A stretch of 64,000 nt of DNA from Lathyrus oleraceus (Eukaryota > Streptophyta > Magnoliopsida > Fabales > Fabaceae): contig NC_066583.1 of assembly GCF_024323335.1 (NCBI RefSeq), positions 16,724,665-16,788,664 on the forward strand. The letters run 5' to 3'. A program made the position numbers and the translations under genes. The notes under the pieces are model-generated. The model ran no database searches. It was not told the origin of the DNA and saw nothing but the letters and a program-made list of their open reading frames with translations. Shown one piece after another: positions 33,646-46,973 of the stretch; position 1 is the first letter of the stretch, and each line of letters opens with the position of its first letter.

Positions 33646-35088
33646 TTATTCAAGAAAATCCAATTGTTGCACCATCAACATCGACATATGCAAAGATTTT
33701 CTACTCAAAGCGTCGACCACAACATTCGCTTTACCAAGATGGTAATTCAAACCAAAATCATAATCCTTTAAGAATTCCAACCATCTCCTTTGCCTCATAT
33801 TCAACTCTTTCTGATTGAACAAATACTTCAAACTCTTGTGATCACTAAACACATCGAATCTCAACCCAAACAAATAATGTCTCAAAATCTTCAAAACAAA
33901 CACAACAACAGCTAATTCCAAATCATGAGTCGGATAATTCCTCTCATGCACTTTGAGTTTCCTTGAAGCATAAGCTACAACCTGTTGATTCTGCATTAAC
34001 ATACTTCATAAACCCATCAAAGAAGTATCACAATACACAACAAATGGTTCTGATGGATTCGGTAAAATCAAAACAGGAGCAGTAGTCAATCTCCTCTTCA
34101 GCTCTTGAAAACTAGCTTCACACTGTGCAGTCCAAATGAAAGCTTGACCTTTCCTAGTCAACTGCGTTAACGGAAAAGATAACTTAGAAAAGCCTTCAAT
34201 AAACTTTCGATAATAACTTACCAAACCAAGAAAACTATGAATCTCAGACACAGATTTTGGTGCTTCCCATTGAGATATAGGCTCAATCTTAGAAGGATCA
34301 ACTGAAATACCACCACTGGAGATCACACGGCCAAGGAAACTCACTTCCTTCAACCAAAACTCGCACTTTGAAAATTTGGCAAACAACTGCTTCTCTTTCA
34401 ATACATATAAAATAATCCTCAAATGCTCAACATGATCCTCTTCACTCTTTGAATATATCAAAATATCATCGATAAACACAACAACAAACTTATCGAGATA
34501 TTTATGAAAAATCCTATTCATGTACTACATAAATACACCAGGTGCATTCGTCACACCGAAAGGCATCACCGAATACTCATAGTGTCCATACCTTGTTCTA
34601 AAAGCAGTCTTCTGAATATCTTCAACTTTCACACGGATCTGATGATACCCAGACCTCAAATCAATCTTGCTAAACACACAAGCACCAACCAACTGATCCA
34701 TCAAATCATTAATCCTCGGAAGCGTATACTTATTCTTGATAGTAACCTTCAATTATCTGTAATCCACACACAACCTCATAGTACCTTCTTTCTTCTTAAC
34801 TAACAACACAGGTGCATCCCACAATGACACACTCAGACGAATAAACCTCTTATCAAGCAAATCCTCTAGTTGACTCTTCAACTATTTCAACTCAGATAGT
34901 GACATCCGATACGGAGCCATCGATATCGGACTAGTATCAGGAATCAAATCAATCGTGAACTCAACTTCATGTTCAGGCAGAAAATCGCTAACCTCATCAG
35001 GAAACACTTCAGGAAAATCACGAACAACTAAAAATTCACCCATTCTTCCATTTTCACTAAGCTTCAAACTTTCCACCAACATAAACAC
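33646..35088 (-). pseudogene. Tekay reverse transcriptase and RNase H, broken
   Basis: 35088-34882 encodes the linker before RT (FPEVFPDEVSDFLPEHEVEF). 34752-34006 encodes RT with the catalytic [10 protein letters not shown]. 34002-33646 encodes RNase H ([22 protein letters not shown]). Stops interrupt it near 34880, 34755 (TAA in DYRxLK), 34524 and 34004. All RT blocks are still readable in one linear order, so the gene decayed by point mutations rather than deletion. Confidence 0.88.
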
Positions 35089-35100
35089 TTCAGCACCATC

Positions 35101-36501
35101 TCACACAGATTCATTCACTTGTTGAGTGGACAAGAATAAACCACCTTCCTTCTCAGGCTCAGGAAAAAGAACAGCTTTCGCAAAACAATTGATATAGACA
35201 TGGTTGGCCCTTAACCAGTCCATTCCCAAAATAACATCAAGTTGACTCAATGGAAGACACACTAAATCAACTTCAAAATCTTTATCATAAATATTCAACG
35301 GACATTTCAAACAAACAGATGAAGTAGTAACTAAACCCATAGCCAGAGTATCAATAACCATGCTTCCACACATAACAAATAATTCAAGATTCAATCTCTT
35401 AGCACAATCCAAAGAAATAAAAGAATGCGTCGCACCGGTATCAATAATAGCAATCAAAGGCATATTATTAATAAAGCACGTACCTCGAATCAATCTCTCC
35501 TCAGCAGAAGTATCAGCACCGGACAATGCAAACACTTCCCCTTTGGCTTGCTCCTTCTTCAGCTTGTTGCACTTTGTACTAATGTGCCCTTGCTCACCAT
35601 AGTTGTAGCAAGTCACATTCGAACCAACTCTGCAATCAAAAGATTTATGACCTTGCTTGCCACACTTGAAACAAGTCACATCTCCCTTAGGACACTCGGG
35701 AGCACGATGTCCCACAACACCATATCTGAAGCACTTGACAGGAGTGTGAGATACTCCCCCACTCGGCTTCTTGCTATCACCAACTTTTTTCTTGTCATCA
35801 TATGGCTTCCCTCGGAATTGCCCTTTTCCTTTCTTATCACGCAAGGACTTGTAATGAGCAGCACTTGCACGGATATCCTCATCATAGATCCTACTCTTGT
35901 TAACCAACTCAGAAAATCTCGTAATCTGTTGGTAACCCATTACCTTCTTGATATCAGGTCTCGAGACATTCACAAACTTAAGACACTTGGATCTCTCAGC
36001 ATTAGCAGTATTGTAACGGGGACAACATTTGATCAACTCCTCAAACTTTGCAGCATACTCAGCTACGATACCATTACCTTGCTTCAACTCAAGGAATTCA
36101 ATTTCCTTCTTTCCACGAACATCTTCTGGAAAATACTTCTCCAAAAAAGCATCACGGAAAAGTTCCCAAGTCACTTCAATGCCATCCTCATCAAATCTCT
36201 AAACAGTGTTGCGCCACCAATCCTCAGCTTCTTTCTCAAGCATATGAGTGCCAAACTACACCTTCTGCGCATCTGAACAGTTCATAACTCAAAAGATTTT
36301 ATCAATCGCCTTCAACCACTCTTGAGCTTTGTCAAGTTCATGATCTCCTTCAAAAGTTGGTGGATTGTTCCTCTGGAACTTCCCCAAAGCACGAAACTCA
36401 TCAGTATCACGCTCCCGATCACCAGCATTCATTTGCAGAATGGCACCGGCCAACAGGGTCAATTCCTCCGCAAGTGCATCATCATTCATTTCAGCAACCA
36501 T
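35101..36501 (-). pseudogene. Tekay gag and protease, broken
   Basis: Probable start is the ATG at 36501 (MVAEMNDDALAEEL), about 130 bp after the PBS. Stops at 36286-36288, near 36255 and near 36200 break the gag N-terminus. The frame from 36174 to 35101 is open for 357 codons: gag core, three zinc knuckles (CFRYGVVGH, CFKCGKQGH, CYNYGEQGH; the first and third have Tyr for the second Cys), then an aspartic protease (IIDTGATHSFIS). A stop near 35101 separates it from the RT linker. Confidence 0.88.
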
Positions 36502-36631
36502 CTTCCTGCTACACCAACCAAATAACCATAACAACAAGGATTATTAAACAAACCATATCGATTATGTCATACACACAAATCAGATACAACAGAATCAAAC
36601 AAATTCATAACCTGGCCGAATGACCGATCAT

Positions 36632-36644
36632 GCTCTGATACCAC
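36632..36644 (-). other. primer binding site of the Tekay element
   Basis: Minus strand GTGGTATCAGAGC three bases after the 5' LTR that starts at 36648, complementary to initiator tRNA-Met. Confidence 0.85.
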
Positions 36645-36647
36645 TAA

Positions 36648-37434
36648 TGTAACACCCCCCAAACTACTACTACTCAAATATAACATACAATTGCATAATC
36701 AGAGTAAATTAAAGCATTCATACACGAGGGCATCACATTTACTTCTGCCAGAAACAACACATGCCATGGTCACATACAAGTAACACAGATAATAAATCAA
36801 AACCAAATAACCAACATACAAATTCACACAGCGTAATAATATCTCTCTTCATAAATAGTAAATAGTGATGATTCCCATAAGTCATCTACCATAAAATATC
36901 GTTTTGGGCTCTAAGGCCAATCAACATCAAAACCAACATATCCAAATAATAAGATAAAAAAGAGCACAACAATATCTCTCAACATCAAAACAAATACAAA
37001 TAATCCCATAAACCCAAGTGTTACATGACCAGAGCACTATAGACTACCTAGTCAAAACACAATAAGAACTAGCCTCCGAATCTAATCCTTGTGCGAAGCA
37101 CCACTATCTCCGGTACCTGAGCAATGTCACGATAGAACATCATTCCAACAGAAGGGTGAGAATTCATATCATTATAGAAAAACATAACAATATGAAATGT
37201 ATAACAAACATACATATATTATTAGAGTTCGTCACGCTTCATACAAACATGCATCATATCATCTTATTAAAGAATCACATGTTTATCATCATACGACATG
37301 GCTCAACAATCCATAAGTATTCATTTATAAATACTAAACGATGTACAAAAGTCATATTTCACAACATACCGATTTTATGTACATATTATCATTCATCATC
37401 ATTTATAAATCATCATCAAATATGTATACAACTT
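36648..37434 (-). repeat. Tekay 5' LTR, proximal segment
   Basis: 787 bp matching 6142 to about 6925. It is cut by the SIRE element at 37435, with AACTT (37430-37434) as the left TSD. Confidence 0.92.
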
Positions 37435-38915
37435 TGAAATTCTAGTTATCAGACTTTCGATGTCACACGGGTTGTTATGACATCCAATTCTGCACAGACA
37501 AGAATTATGCAGAACTTAAAAGTAAGTGCAGTAAATAACACAAGTAATTGTTTACCCAGTTCAGTCCAACATGACCTACGTCTGGGGGCTACCAAGCCAG
37601 GGAGAAAATCCACTATTAGTAGTATAAATTCAAAGCTAAACTCCCTCGTTTACAACTCTTCACTTAATCCCTACCCAATGCAATTTCAATCTTACACTAA
37701 GATCAGAGTTCCTACTCACTCCCCCTCAATCACCTCAGTGATTACTACCTTTAATCAATATTAAAGACAATTTTGAAGTCACACTTCAAACAACTCTTGA
37801 TTGTGCTTAACAATTTTAATCAAGATATACAACACTCATGCTTAAAAGCTTAGAGTGACACAACACTTACAACTCAATGAACACCCTATACCAATGCAAT
37901 AATCTACGTGATAGTAGCTTGGCTTACAATATATGTCTAATACAAGACTCACAAAAATACAGCAGTGAAGTATGATGGACACACTAAATCTTCACGCCTC
38001 AAAATCCCCAGTTCTGAATGAAGGAATGACTTCCTTTTATATTGCAGCACTTGGGCGTTGTACTTGTATTCTCCTGAATTTATGGTCACGCGAGTTCCCC
38101 TAAATTCCATATCTAGGTTACTAACAAATAGGCTATTTGTTAGGTTCATTAAATGTAGCTTGGTTGTTGGTTTCCTGGATTTTCTCTCAGCTGTTGAATC
38201 CCTGAAGAATAGCCTGAGAAAAATGCTGAAACAGAAAAACTAAACAACCTACAATTTAGCATATGCTGTCAGGAATGAATGTCACAACATTCAGCTTGAC
38301 ATCAAGGACCATATGCTAAGTCTGTTTTTCCTGAAAACAGACTGTACAAATTTGCTGAACTGTACAGGACCAATCTGTCCATTCTACAGTAACAGCTAAC
38401 ATTAATAAATGTCAAAGCATCCAATTTGAAATTTACACATTTAGCCTTAAGTCAGTTCTGTTATCCTCTTGAAGAACAGACTGAGAAACATACTGAAGTG
38501 TAGCAGAACACCACCCTGTCTATTGTTCAGTATATGATGTCAATGATGAATGTCATAACATCCAGTTTGACATTCAGACAGTAGGCCTTATGCCAGGTTT
38601 GGTATTTCCTTGATAACCAGACTGAAAATAAATACTGAGTTCTAACAGAACACCACTTGTTCTATTCCTCAGTATCTGCTGACAGGGATGAATGTCACAA
38701 CATCCAATTTGACATTCAATACATCCTGTATTAGCTAATCCTGCAGTAATCTACTCAAGTGTGTCATGACATCAGTCAAGACATCAGAGTACAGCTAGGT
38801 ATTCTAACCTATAATGCAGTCACACAAACACCTCCACATCATGTCATGACATCAGTCAAGACATTGGAATCCAGCTAGTGTTTTACCATACAATGCAACC
38901 AATTAAACACCTACA
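37435..38915 (-). repeat. SIRE 3' LTR
   Basis: 1,481 bp. TATA box TATAAAA on the minus strand at 38035-38041. Confidence 0.93.
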
Positions 38916-38917
38916 AA

Positions 38918-38930
38918 CTCCCCCTTTGGA
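38918..38930 (-). other. polypurine tract of the SIRE element
   Basis: Minus strand TCCAAAGGGGGAG directly before the 3' LTR. A second tract, ACAAAAAGGGGGAGTA, is at 39176-39191. The region 38931-39592 has only a short frame (39323-39586) of unknown identity, perhaps a remnant of the extra 3' ORF of SIRE elements. Confidence 0.8.
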
Positions 38931-39592
38931 AATTTTTTGGCTAAAACACTTTGATCTCACAACAGAGTCCATAGCAGCGGAAATCACACATCTAGCAGGA
39001 AATTGACCTAGCTAATACACTCAGAGTGGCAGCACACTCACACATATGGAAGTTAAATAAAAACTCCACAAGCCAGCACACATACAGAAGTTAAATAAAA
39101 ACTTATAATTGCAGCACACACAACCTCTGTCTTGAATATCTGCAAAACAATCTGTTGTCCTGGGGTATCTCCTGTTACTCCCCCTTTTTGTCAAAAATGT
39201 TGCCAAAGCAACACTTTAAACTGCAGACCAATATTACACATAAATGACAGAATTACAGACTTGGTTTTACTTCACAGTTTCAACCAAGTTAACACCCACT
39301 TGATCTTGCTTCACAGCTTTGATCAAGTAGTCACACACTTTTGCTTTACAGTAGGGACCACCATATCAGATGCCATGACTTTGTGTCTGACATCCAGAAC
39401 CACTCCTGCATGAACAGTGTCCTTGAACTCCTGCAGGTGCATAGGCTGCCTCAAGTTAGGATATCTCCTTAACCTCTTGTTGCCACACTTGTTGCAAGTG
39501 GCATAGCTATGATCTTTTGACCAATCAGAGCACACTTCCAATTGTTTAATAGGCAGAGATATTAAACAATACATCCCAAACATCATTGGTTG

Positions 39593-42500
39593 CTATAAGT
39601 TCTCAGAGAGACATATTCCCAATTTGCCCCTTAAGTTTTCAAACTGAGTAGCATCCAGAGCCTTTGTAAATATGTCAGCCAGTTGGAGTTCAGTGGCTAC
39701 ATGTTCCAGGGTAATCACTTTGTCTTCCACCAGATCTCTGATGAAGTGATGTCTAATGTCAATATGTTTGGTCCTGCTGTGTTGGATGGGATTCTTTGAG
39801 ATATTGATGGCACTGAGATTATCACAGAACAATGTCATGACATTTTGAGAGACATTATACTAAGTGAGCATCTGTTTCATCCAAACCAGTTGGGAACAAC
39901 TGCTTCCAGCAGCTATGTATTCAGCCTCTGCAGTGGACAGAGATACACAATTCTGCTTCTTGCTAAACCATGATATGAGAATGTCTCCCAAGAAGAAACA
40001 TCCTCCTGATGTGCTTTTTCTGTCATCAGCACTTCCAGCCGAGTCAACATCACAGTATCCAAATAGGACAGGCTAAGAACCATGTGAGTACAGCATCCTA
40101 TAATCACAAGTCCCATGATGTACTTGAGGATCCTCTTAACTTGATTCAAGTGGCTCACTTTGGGCTCTGCTTGGTATCTAGCACACACTCCAACTGCATA
40201 GGAAATGTCAGGTCTACTTGCAGTTAGATATAGAAGACTGCCTATCATGCTTCTATACAAACATTGATCAACACTGGGCCCTCCATCATCTTTGGTTAAC
40301 TTTAGATGAGTAGGATCAGGAGTTCTCTTGTGTCTAGCATTATGCATACCAAACTTCTTAACTATGTTTTTGGCATACTTGCTTTGGGAGAGAAACATAG
40401 AGTCCTCCATTTGGTTGACTTGCATTCCAAGAAAATAAGTCAGTTCCCCAACCAGACTCATTTCAAACTCAGATTGCATTTGGTGAACAAAATGTTTTAC
40501 CATTTGCTCTGACATTCCACCAAAAACTATATCATCCACATAGATTTGAGCAATCATGATTTTGCCGTCTTCATCCTTCACAAACAAGGTCTTATCTATC
40601 CCACCTTTTCTGTATCCATTTGAGGTCAGAAATTCAGTCAACCTTTCATACCACGCTCTAGGTGCTTGCTTCAACCCATACAAGGCTTTCCTCAACTTGT
40701 ACACATGCTTAGGTTGGTTAGGATCACAGAACCCTTTAGGTTGTTCAACATAGACTTCTTCATTTAAGTAGTCGTTCAAGAATGCACTCTTCACATCCAT
40801 CTGGAACAGTTTAAACTTCAGAATGCATGCTACACCTAACAACAATCTGATGGACTCAAGCCTAGCAACGAGTGCAAATGTCTCATCAAAATCAACCCCT
40901 TCAACTTGAGTATATCCTTGAGCTACTAGTATTGCTTTATTCCTAGTAATTACTCCTTTCTCATCAGACTTGTTTTTGTAGATCCACTTGGTACCAATGA
41001 CGTTGGTCCCTTCAGGACGTGGAACTAGCTCCCATACTTCATTCCTTTTAAACTGCTCAAGTTCAACTTGCATGGCTTCTTTCACATTCTTTGGTTCAAC
41101 CTTGGATACAAAACAGGAATTTGAGCTAATTCCTCTTGACCTGGTAGTCACACCACTATTGGGATCCCCTATGATAAGATCCTTAGGGTGGTCTTTCTGA
41201 ATTCTGATAGATGGCATTTTGGTGGGTGCATCTACCTCACATTCAGGAGGAGTCTCCTGTACTTCTTCAGACTTGACTGGTATGTCTGTAGTAGTCTCAA
41301 GGAATGTTCCAACATCCTCTATGACATCGATTCCTTCCTCTTTATCATCCACAATAACATTTATGGATTCCATCAGGACATTGGTCATGTAGTTGAACAC
41401 TCTGTAAGCTCTGCTATTAGTTGAGTATCCTAGGAATATACCCTCATCACTTTTGGGATCCATTTTCCTTCTCTGTTCACGATCTGAGAGAATGTAGCAT
41501 TTACTTCCAAAGATATGAAAGTACTTCACAGTGGGTTTTTTGCCTTTCCATATTTCATACAGAGTGGAGGAGGTTCCTTTTCTCAAGGTGACTCTATTGT
41601 GAACATAGCAGGCGGTATTCATAGCTTCAGCCCAAAAGTGCATAGGGAGCTTCTTTGCATGAATCATAGCTCTGGCAAATTCTTGAATAGTTCTATTTTT
41701 TCTTTCAACTATCCCATTCTGCTGAGGAGTTATAGGAGAGGAGAACTCATGACTTATTCCTTCAGACGAGCAAAACTCATCAAACTTGGAATTTTTGAAC
41801 TCCGTACCATGATCACTCCTAATTCGGACAACACAATTGTCCTTTTCCCTTTGAAGTCTGATGCATAGGTCTTTGAAGACATCAAATGTATCTGACTTCT
41901 CTCTAATGAAGCTTATCCATGTGTATCTGGAATGGTCATCAACCACCACATATGCATATCTCTTTCCACCCAGACTTTCAACCTGCATAGGTCCCATTAA
42001 GTCCATGTGCAATAGTTCCAGAACTCTGGAAGTTGTAGGATGTCCCAGCTTCGGATGTGACATCTTGGTTTGCTTGCCCACCTGGCACTCTCCACAGACT
42101 CTTCCTTCATCAATAAGCAGCTTTGGGATTCCTCTAACTGCTTCCTTGGATATGATCTTTTTCATTCCCCTTAAGTGTAGATGACCAAGGCGTCTATGCC
42201 ACAGCTTCACCTCCTGTTCTTCCTTGGCAGAGGAGCACATTATGGAGAAGTTTGATAGCTTAGGTTCCCACAGATAGCAGTTATCTTTGGATCTGGATCC
42301 TCTCATAACTTCTTGATTATCTCCGTTTGTCACAACACATAGCTCCTTAGTGAACTGGACATAGTATCCTTGATCACACAGTTGGCTTATGCTGATGAGG
42401 TTGGCAGTCAGTCCTTTTACTAACAATACATTATTCAGTTCTGGGACTCCAGAGCAGTCCAGCTTACCCACACCTTTTATTTTTCCTTTAGCACCATCAC

Positions 42501-43326
42501 TAAAGGTCACATAACTGGTAGTGTGAGGTTGTATATCCACCAATATATTCTCCATACCAGTCATATGTCTTGAACAACCACTGTCAAAGTACCAGTCTTC
42601 TCTGGTAGATGCCCTTAAAGCTGTGTGAGCTAACCTAGCATACAATTGTCGCTTCTTGATGGGGACATAGTGCCTATATGTCTTATGCTTAGGCCTGACA
42701 TGAGGGGCTTGGTTAGGGTAACCATGAAGCCTGTAGCAGAAGGCTTTTATATGGCCAAGCCTACCACAGTGGTGACATCTCCATTTCTGGAATTTCCTCT
42801 TCTGATGATTATTCATCCTGGTTCCCTGATGTTGAGACATTGGATGTGACCTCCGCTTGAGTTTCTGAACTTTAGCCTTTGGGCGTTTGAGTTCAGCTGA
42901 GGATTTTTTCACAAAGCCTAAACCAGATATGGTTCCAGACTTCTGTCCCACCTTTAGGATCTCTTCCAAGGTGTCAGTTCCTTTATTCAACATTCTGATG
43001 GATTTAGTCATTTGATCCAGCTTGGAGGTCAGCAGGGTTATCTCACCATTTAGACCCTCTATGACTGTCAGATGCTTCTGTCTCTCATCTTCCAGCTCCT
43101 TGATGAGCTTCTTCTGCTTTTCTCCTTGTACACGCACTTCTGCACTGGTGACACATAGCTTCTTATAAGCTGCAGCCAGTTCATCAAAGGTCAGTTCATC
43201 TGCACTTGAATCATCATCAGTGGCACAAACACTCGTTAGTGCAGTGACATGTTTAGCAGATTCTCCTTCAGATTCACTTCCAGAATCTCCCTCAGACCAT
43301 GTGATAGCTAGCCCCTTCTTTTGCAT
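39593..43326 (-). pseudogene. pol: SIRE pol: protease, integrase, RT, RNase H, frameshifted near its end
   Basis: A 1,137-codon open stretch (43326-39913) holds the gag C-terminus with a zinc knuckle (CHHCGRLGHIKAFC), protease (WYFDSGCSRHMTG), pre-integrase HHCC region (LWHRRLGHLH...CGEC), integrase core (LLHMDLMGP, RIRSDHGTEF, and Glu in NGIVERKNR) and RT (MDVKSAFLN, YVDDIVFGG). Frame is lost at about 40100 in the RNase H region. The frame with the RNase H end (CDNLSAINISKNP, DIFTKALD) is at 39838-39593, after a TAG near 39858. All catalytic residues named are present, so inactivation comes from the few breaks. Confidence 0.9.
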
Positions 43327-43383
43327 CTTGAGGTAAGTCGGGCATTCGGCTCTAATGTGTCCATAACCTTCACAACCATGACA

Positions 43384-44261
43384 CTAGATTCCCTTGCCTT
43401 GGTTGAACTTTTCTTCAGAAGTTGATCTTTTCCCGATGTCAGACGAGATGTTCTTGACATTAGGTCTACCTCTTTGATCAATCTTCTTCACGAACTTGTT
43501 GAACTGTCTCCCAAGCATGGCTATGGCTTCTGATATGCTTTCATCACCTCCAGTATATCCTGCTTCTGACTCCTCTTCAGTATTAGATACAAAAGCTACG
43601 CTTTTATTCTTCTTTTCAGCATTCTCACACAAGCCCATTTCAAAGGTTTGGAGAGAACCAATGAGCTCATCCACCTTCATATTGCAGATGTCTTGAGCCT
43701 CCTCTATGGCTGTGACCTTCATAGCAAATCTCTTAGGAAAGGACCTGAGATCTTTCTTACAAGTTTCTCTTCATCCATTTTCTCACCTAGTTCACCAGAG
43801 GTGTTTGCAATTTCAAGAATATTCATGTGAAAGTCATGAATAGTCTCATCCTCTTCCATCCTAAGATTTTCAAACTTGGTGGTCAGCATCTGAAGTTTGG
43901 ACATCTTCACCTTGGAGGTACCTTCATGAGTTATCTTTAGGGTATCCCAAACTTCCTTAGCTAGCTCACAGTGGTGCACCAGCCTGAAGATGTTCTTACT
44001 GATTCCATTGAACAATGCATTCAAGGCCTTAGAATTTCCAAGGGCTAATGCCTCTTGCTCCTTGTCCCACTCTTCTTCAGGAATTTGCACAGTGACTCCA
44101 TCTTCACATGTCTTCGTTGGATGTTTCGATCCTTTGTTGACAACACTCCAGACTTTGCTATCTAGAGATCTTAAGAAGGCTATCATACGAGGCTTCCAGT
44201 CATCATAGTTAGAACCATCCAACATGGGTGGTCTATTTGAGTGTCCTATATCCTTGTCCAT
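43384..44261 (-). pseudogene. gag: SIRE gag, broken
   Basis: Starts ATG at 44261, about 50 bp after the PBS, with LDGSNYDDWKPRMIAFLRSL typical of the copia gag (UBN2-like) fold. A single-base frameshift near 43750 ends the first frame at 43719. The next frame (43722-43384) continues gag and stops at a TAG just before a CCHC knuckle (CHGCEGYGHIRAEC, about 43381-43340), which stays readable up to the pol frame. Confidence 0.88.
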
Positions 44262-44312
44262 AGTACTAGAAAGTAACTTCCCTAGATCTCACCCAGAAAT
44301 TAACAGGCAGGG

Positions 44313-44330
44313 TGCCTGCTCTGATGCCAA
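44313..44330 (-). other. primer binding site of the SIRE element
   Basis: Minus strand TTGGCATCAGAGCAGGCA one base after the 5' LTR at 44332. One mismatch (C for T) to the standard TGGTATCAGAGC initiator-Met site. Confidence 0.8.
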
Positions 44331-44331
44331 T

Positions 44332-45811
44332 TGAAATTCTAGTTATCAGACTTTCGATGTCACACGGGTTGTTATGACATCCAATTCTGCACAGACAAGA
44401 ATTATGCAGAACTTAAAAGTAAGTGCAGTAAATAACACAAGTAATTGTTTACCCAGTTCAGTCCAACATGACCTACGTCTGGGGGCTACCAAGCCAGGGA
44501 GGAAATCCACTATTAGTAGTATTAATTCAAAGCTAAACTCCCCCGTTTACAACTCTTCACTTAATCCCTACCCAATGCAATTTCAATCTTACACTAAGAT
44601 CAGAGTTCCTACTCACTCCCCCTCAATCACCTCAGTGATTACTACCTTTAATCAATATTAAAGACAATTTTGAAGTCACACTTCAAACAACTCTTGATTG
44701 TGCTTAACAGCTTTAATCAAGATACACAGCACTCACGCTTAAAAGCTTAGAGTGACACAACACTTACAACTCAATGAACACCCTATACCAATGCAATCAT
44801 CTACGTGATAATAGCTTGGCTTACAAGATATGTCTAATACAAGACTCACAAAAATACAGCAGTGAAATATGATGGACACACTAAATCTTCACGCCTCAAA
44901 ATCCCCAGTTCTGAATGAAGGAATGACTTCCTTTTATATTGCAGCACTTGGGCCTTGTACTTGTATTCTCCTGAATTTAAGGTCACGCGAGTTCCCCTAA
45001 ATTCCACATCTAGGTTACTAACAAATAGGCTATTTGTTAGGTTCATTAAATGTAGCTTGGTTGTTGGTTTCCTGGATTTTCTCTCAGCTGTTGAATCCCT
45101 GAAGAATAGTCTGAGAAAAATGCTGAAACAGAAAAACTAAACAACCTACAATTTAGCATATGCTGTCAGGAATGAATGTCACAACATTCAGCTTGACATC
45201 AAGGACCATATGCTAAGTTTGTTTTTCCTGAAAACAGACTGTACAAATTTGCTGAACTGTACAAGACCAATCTGTCCATTCTACAGTAACAGCTAACATT
45301 AATAAATGTCAAAGCATCCATTTGACATTTACACATTTAGCCTTAAGTCAGTTTTGTTATCCTCTTGAAGAACAGACTGAGAAACATACTGAAGTGTAGC
45401 AGAACCCCACTTTGTCTATTGTTCAGTATATGTTGTCAATGATGAATGTCATAACATCCAGTTTGACATTCAGACAGTAGGCCTTATGCCAGGTCTGGTA
45501 TTTCCTTGATAACCAGACTGAAAATAAATACTGAGTTCTAACTAAACACCACCTGTTCTATTCCTCAGTATCTGCTGACAGGGATGAATGTCACAACATC
45601 CAATTTGACATTCAATACATCTTGTATTAGCTAATCCTGCAGTAATCTACTCAAGTGTGTCATGACATCAGTCAAGACATCAGAGTACAGCTAGGTATTC
45701 TAACCTATAATGCAGTCACACAAACACCTCCACATCATGTCATGACATCAGTCAAGACATTGGAATCCAGCTAGTGTTTTACCATACAATGCAGCCAATT
45801 AAACACCTACA
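44332..45811 (-). repeat. SIRE 5' LTR
   Basis: 1,480 bp with the TATA box TATAAAA on the minus strand at 44932-44938. It is collinear with 37435-38915. Confidence 0.93.
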
Positions 45812-46840
45812 AACTTTCACATGATTCCATAATGTATACAAGTCACCATTTCATCACATATATCACAAATATGCACACATATCACAACAATAATTCATAT
45901 CAAATGGATCATCTAAAATCCACGTATATGCATATCTACCAAAATCATATCCACACAATCATATCACCTAATCACACAAACAACAATCCACACCGACATG
46001 TGCGACTCAATGTGTGACTCAATGCGATATGCATGTGGATCCCATCAGTTATCATTTCCTGCTTGCCGAGCGTCTCTCAAATAGACTAGATAACCACCTA
46101 TAAAGCTTGATCCGACCTTAAGCTTTCAAACCCTATTCGGTGTTAGGTTTGGGACAAGCAAATAATCTACGCGAGAGTACCCAACATTGCCTTTTTCATA
46201 GACTCATGCTAGTGTAAGTGTGAAATAACAATAAGACTCATGAAATTAAGAAGATTGCAACCCCTTAATCATACATAAGCATACCACATCCAAAATTTGC
46301 ATACATACACCTAACATGACTTCAATCCCAAACAATACATCAAATAGCATTCATCATCTCATCACAACAATTAACATAAAGCAAACAAGCCAATTCATGT
46401 TATTCATCAAATTCACTGATTCACATCATCACATACATAATTTCAAGTATTATGTTTCTTCATAAAATCCATCTAAAACCATCAAATACATACCGAACAA
46501 TAGAAAACATGTCATTCACATTCACCACACATACACATATCCATATTAGAATTAGAATTCTTTGATAAATATTAATCTACTATTATCAAAATGAATATAA
46601 CGTTATAGATAATATTCTTAGCTTCGTAGCGGTCCAAACGGCACCTCAAACGGAGTTTCGGTTGAATTTTTTTTTTATTTACAAGTTTTTCAAAATGTTG
46701 TCAAACCAGAAAATTTGTTGTTACGAAAATGCTGTCAAAAACCAGAAAAACCGCTGTTGCAAAAATGCTACTGTCCAGCATGAATTTTCATCATAAAACC
46801 ACATTATCCATCATTTTTCATGAAATAAATAGTTATACAA

Positions 46841-46882
<42 letters not shown>

Positions 46883-46896
46883 TATATTATATATAT

Positions 46897-46973
<77 letters not shown>

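Larger units (their letters stand above)
37435..45811 (-). mobile_element. SIRE/Maximus-type Ty1-copia element with decayed gag-pol
   Basis: 8,377 bp, TSD AACTT (37430-37434 and 45812-45816), LTRs of 1,481 and 1,480 bp that differ at roughly 1-2% of positions by eye. The interior (38916-44331) carries PBS, gag, protease, integrase, RT, RNase H and PPT in copia order on the minus strand. The Tekay LTR rejoins exactly across it, as shown by the uninterrupted homologue at 6900-6960. Confidence 0.93.

Noticed and set aside
35425..36276. 283-codon plus-strand frame opposite Tekay gag
   Set aside because: Shadow of the gag coding strand; no recognisable domain, and the real zinc knuckles and protease are on the minus strand.
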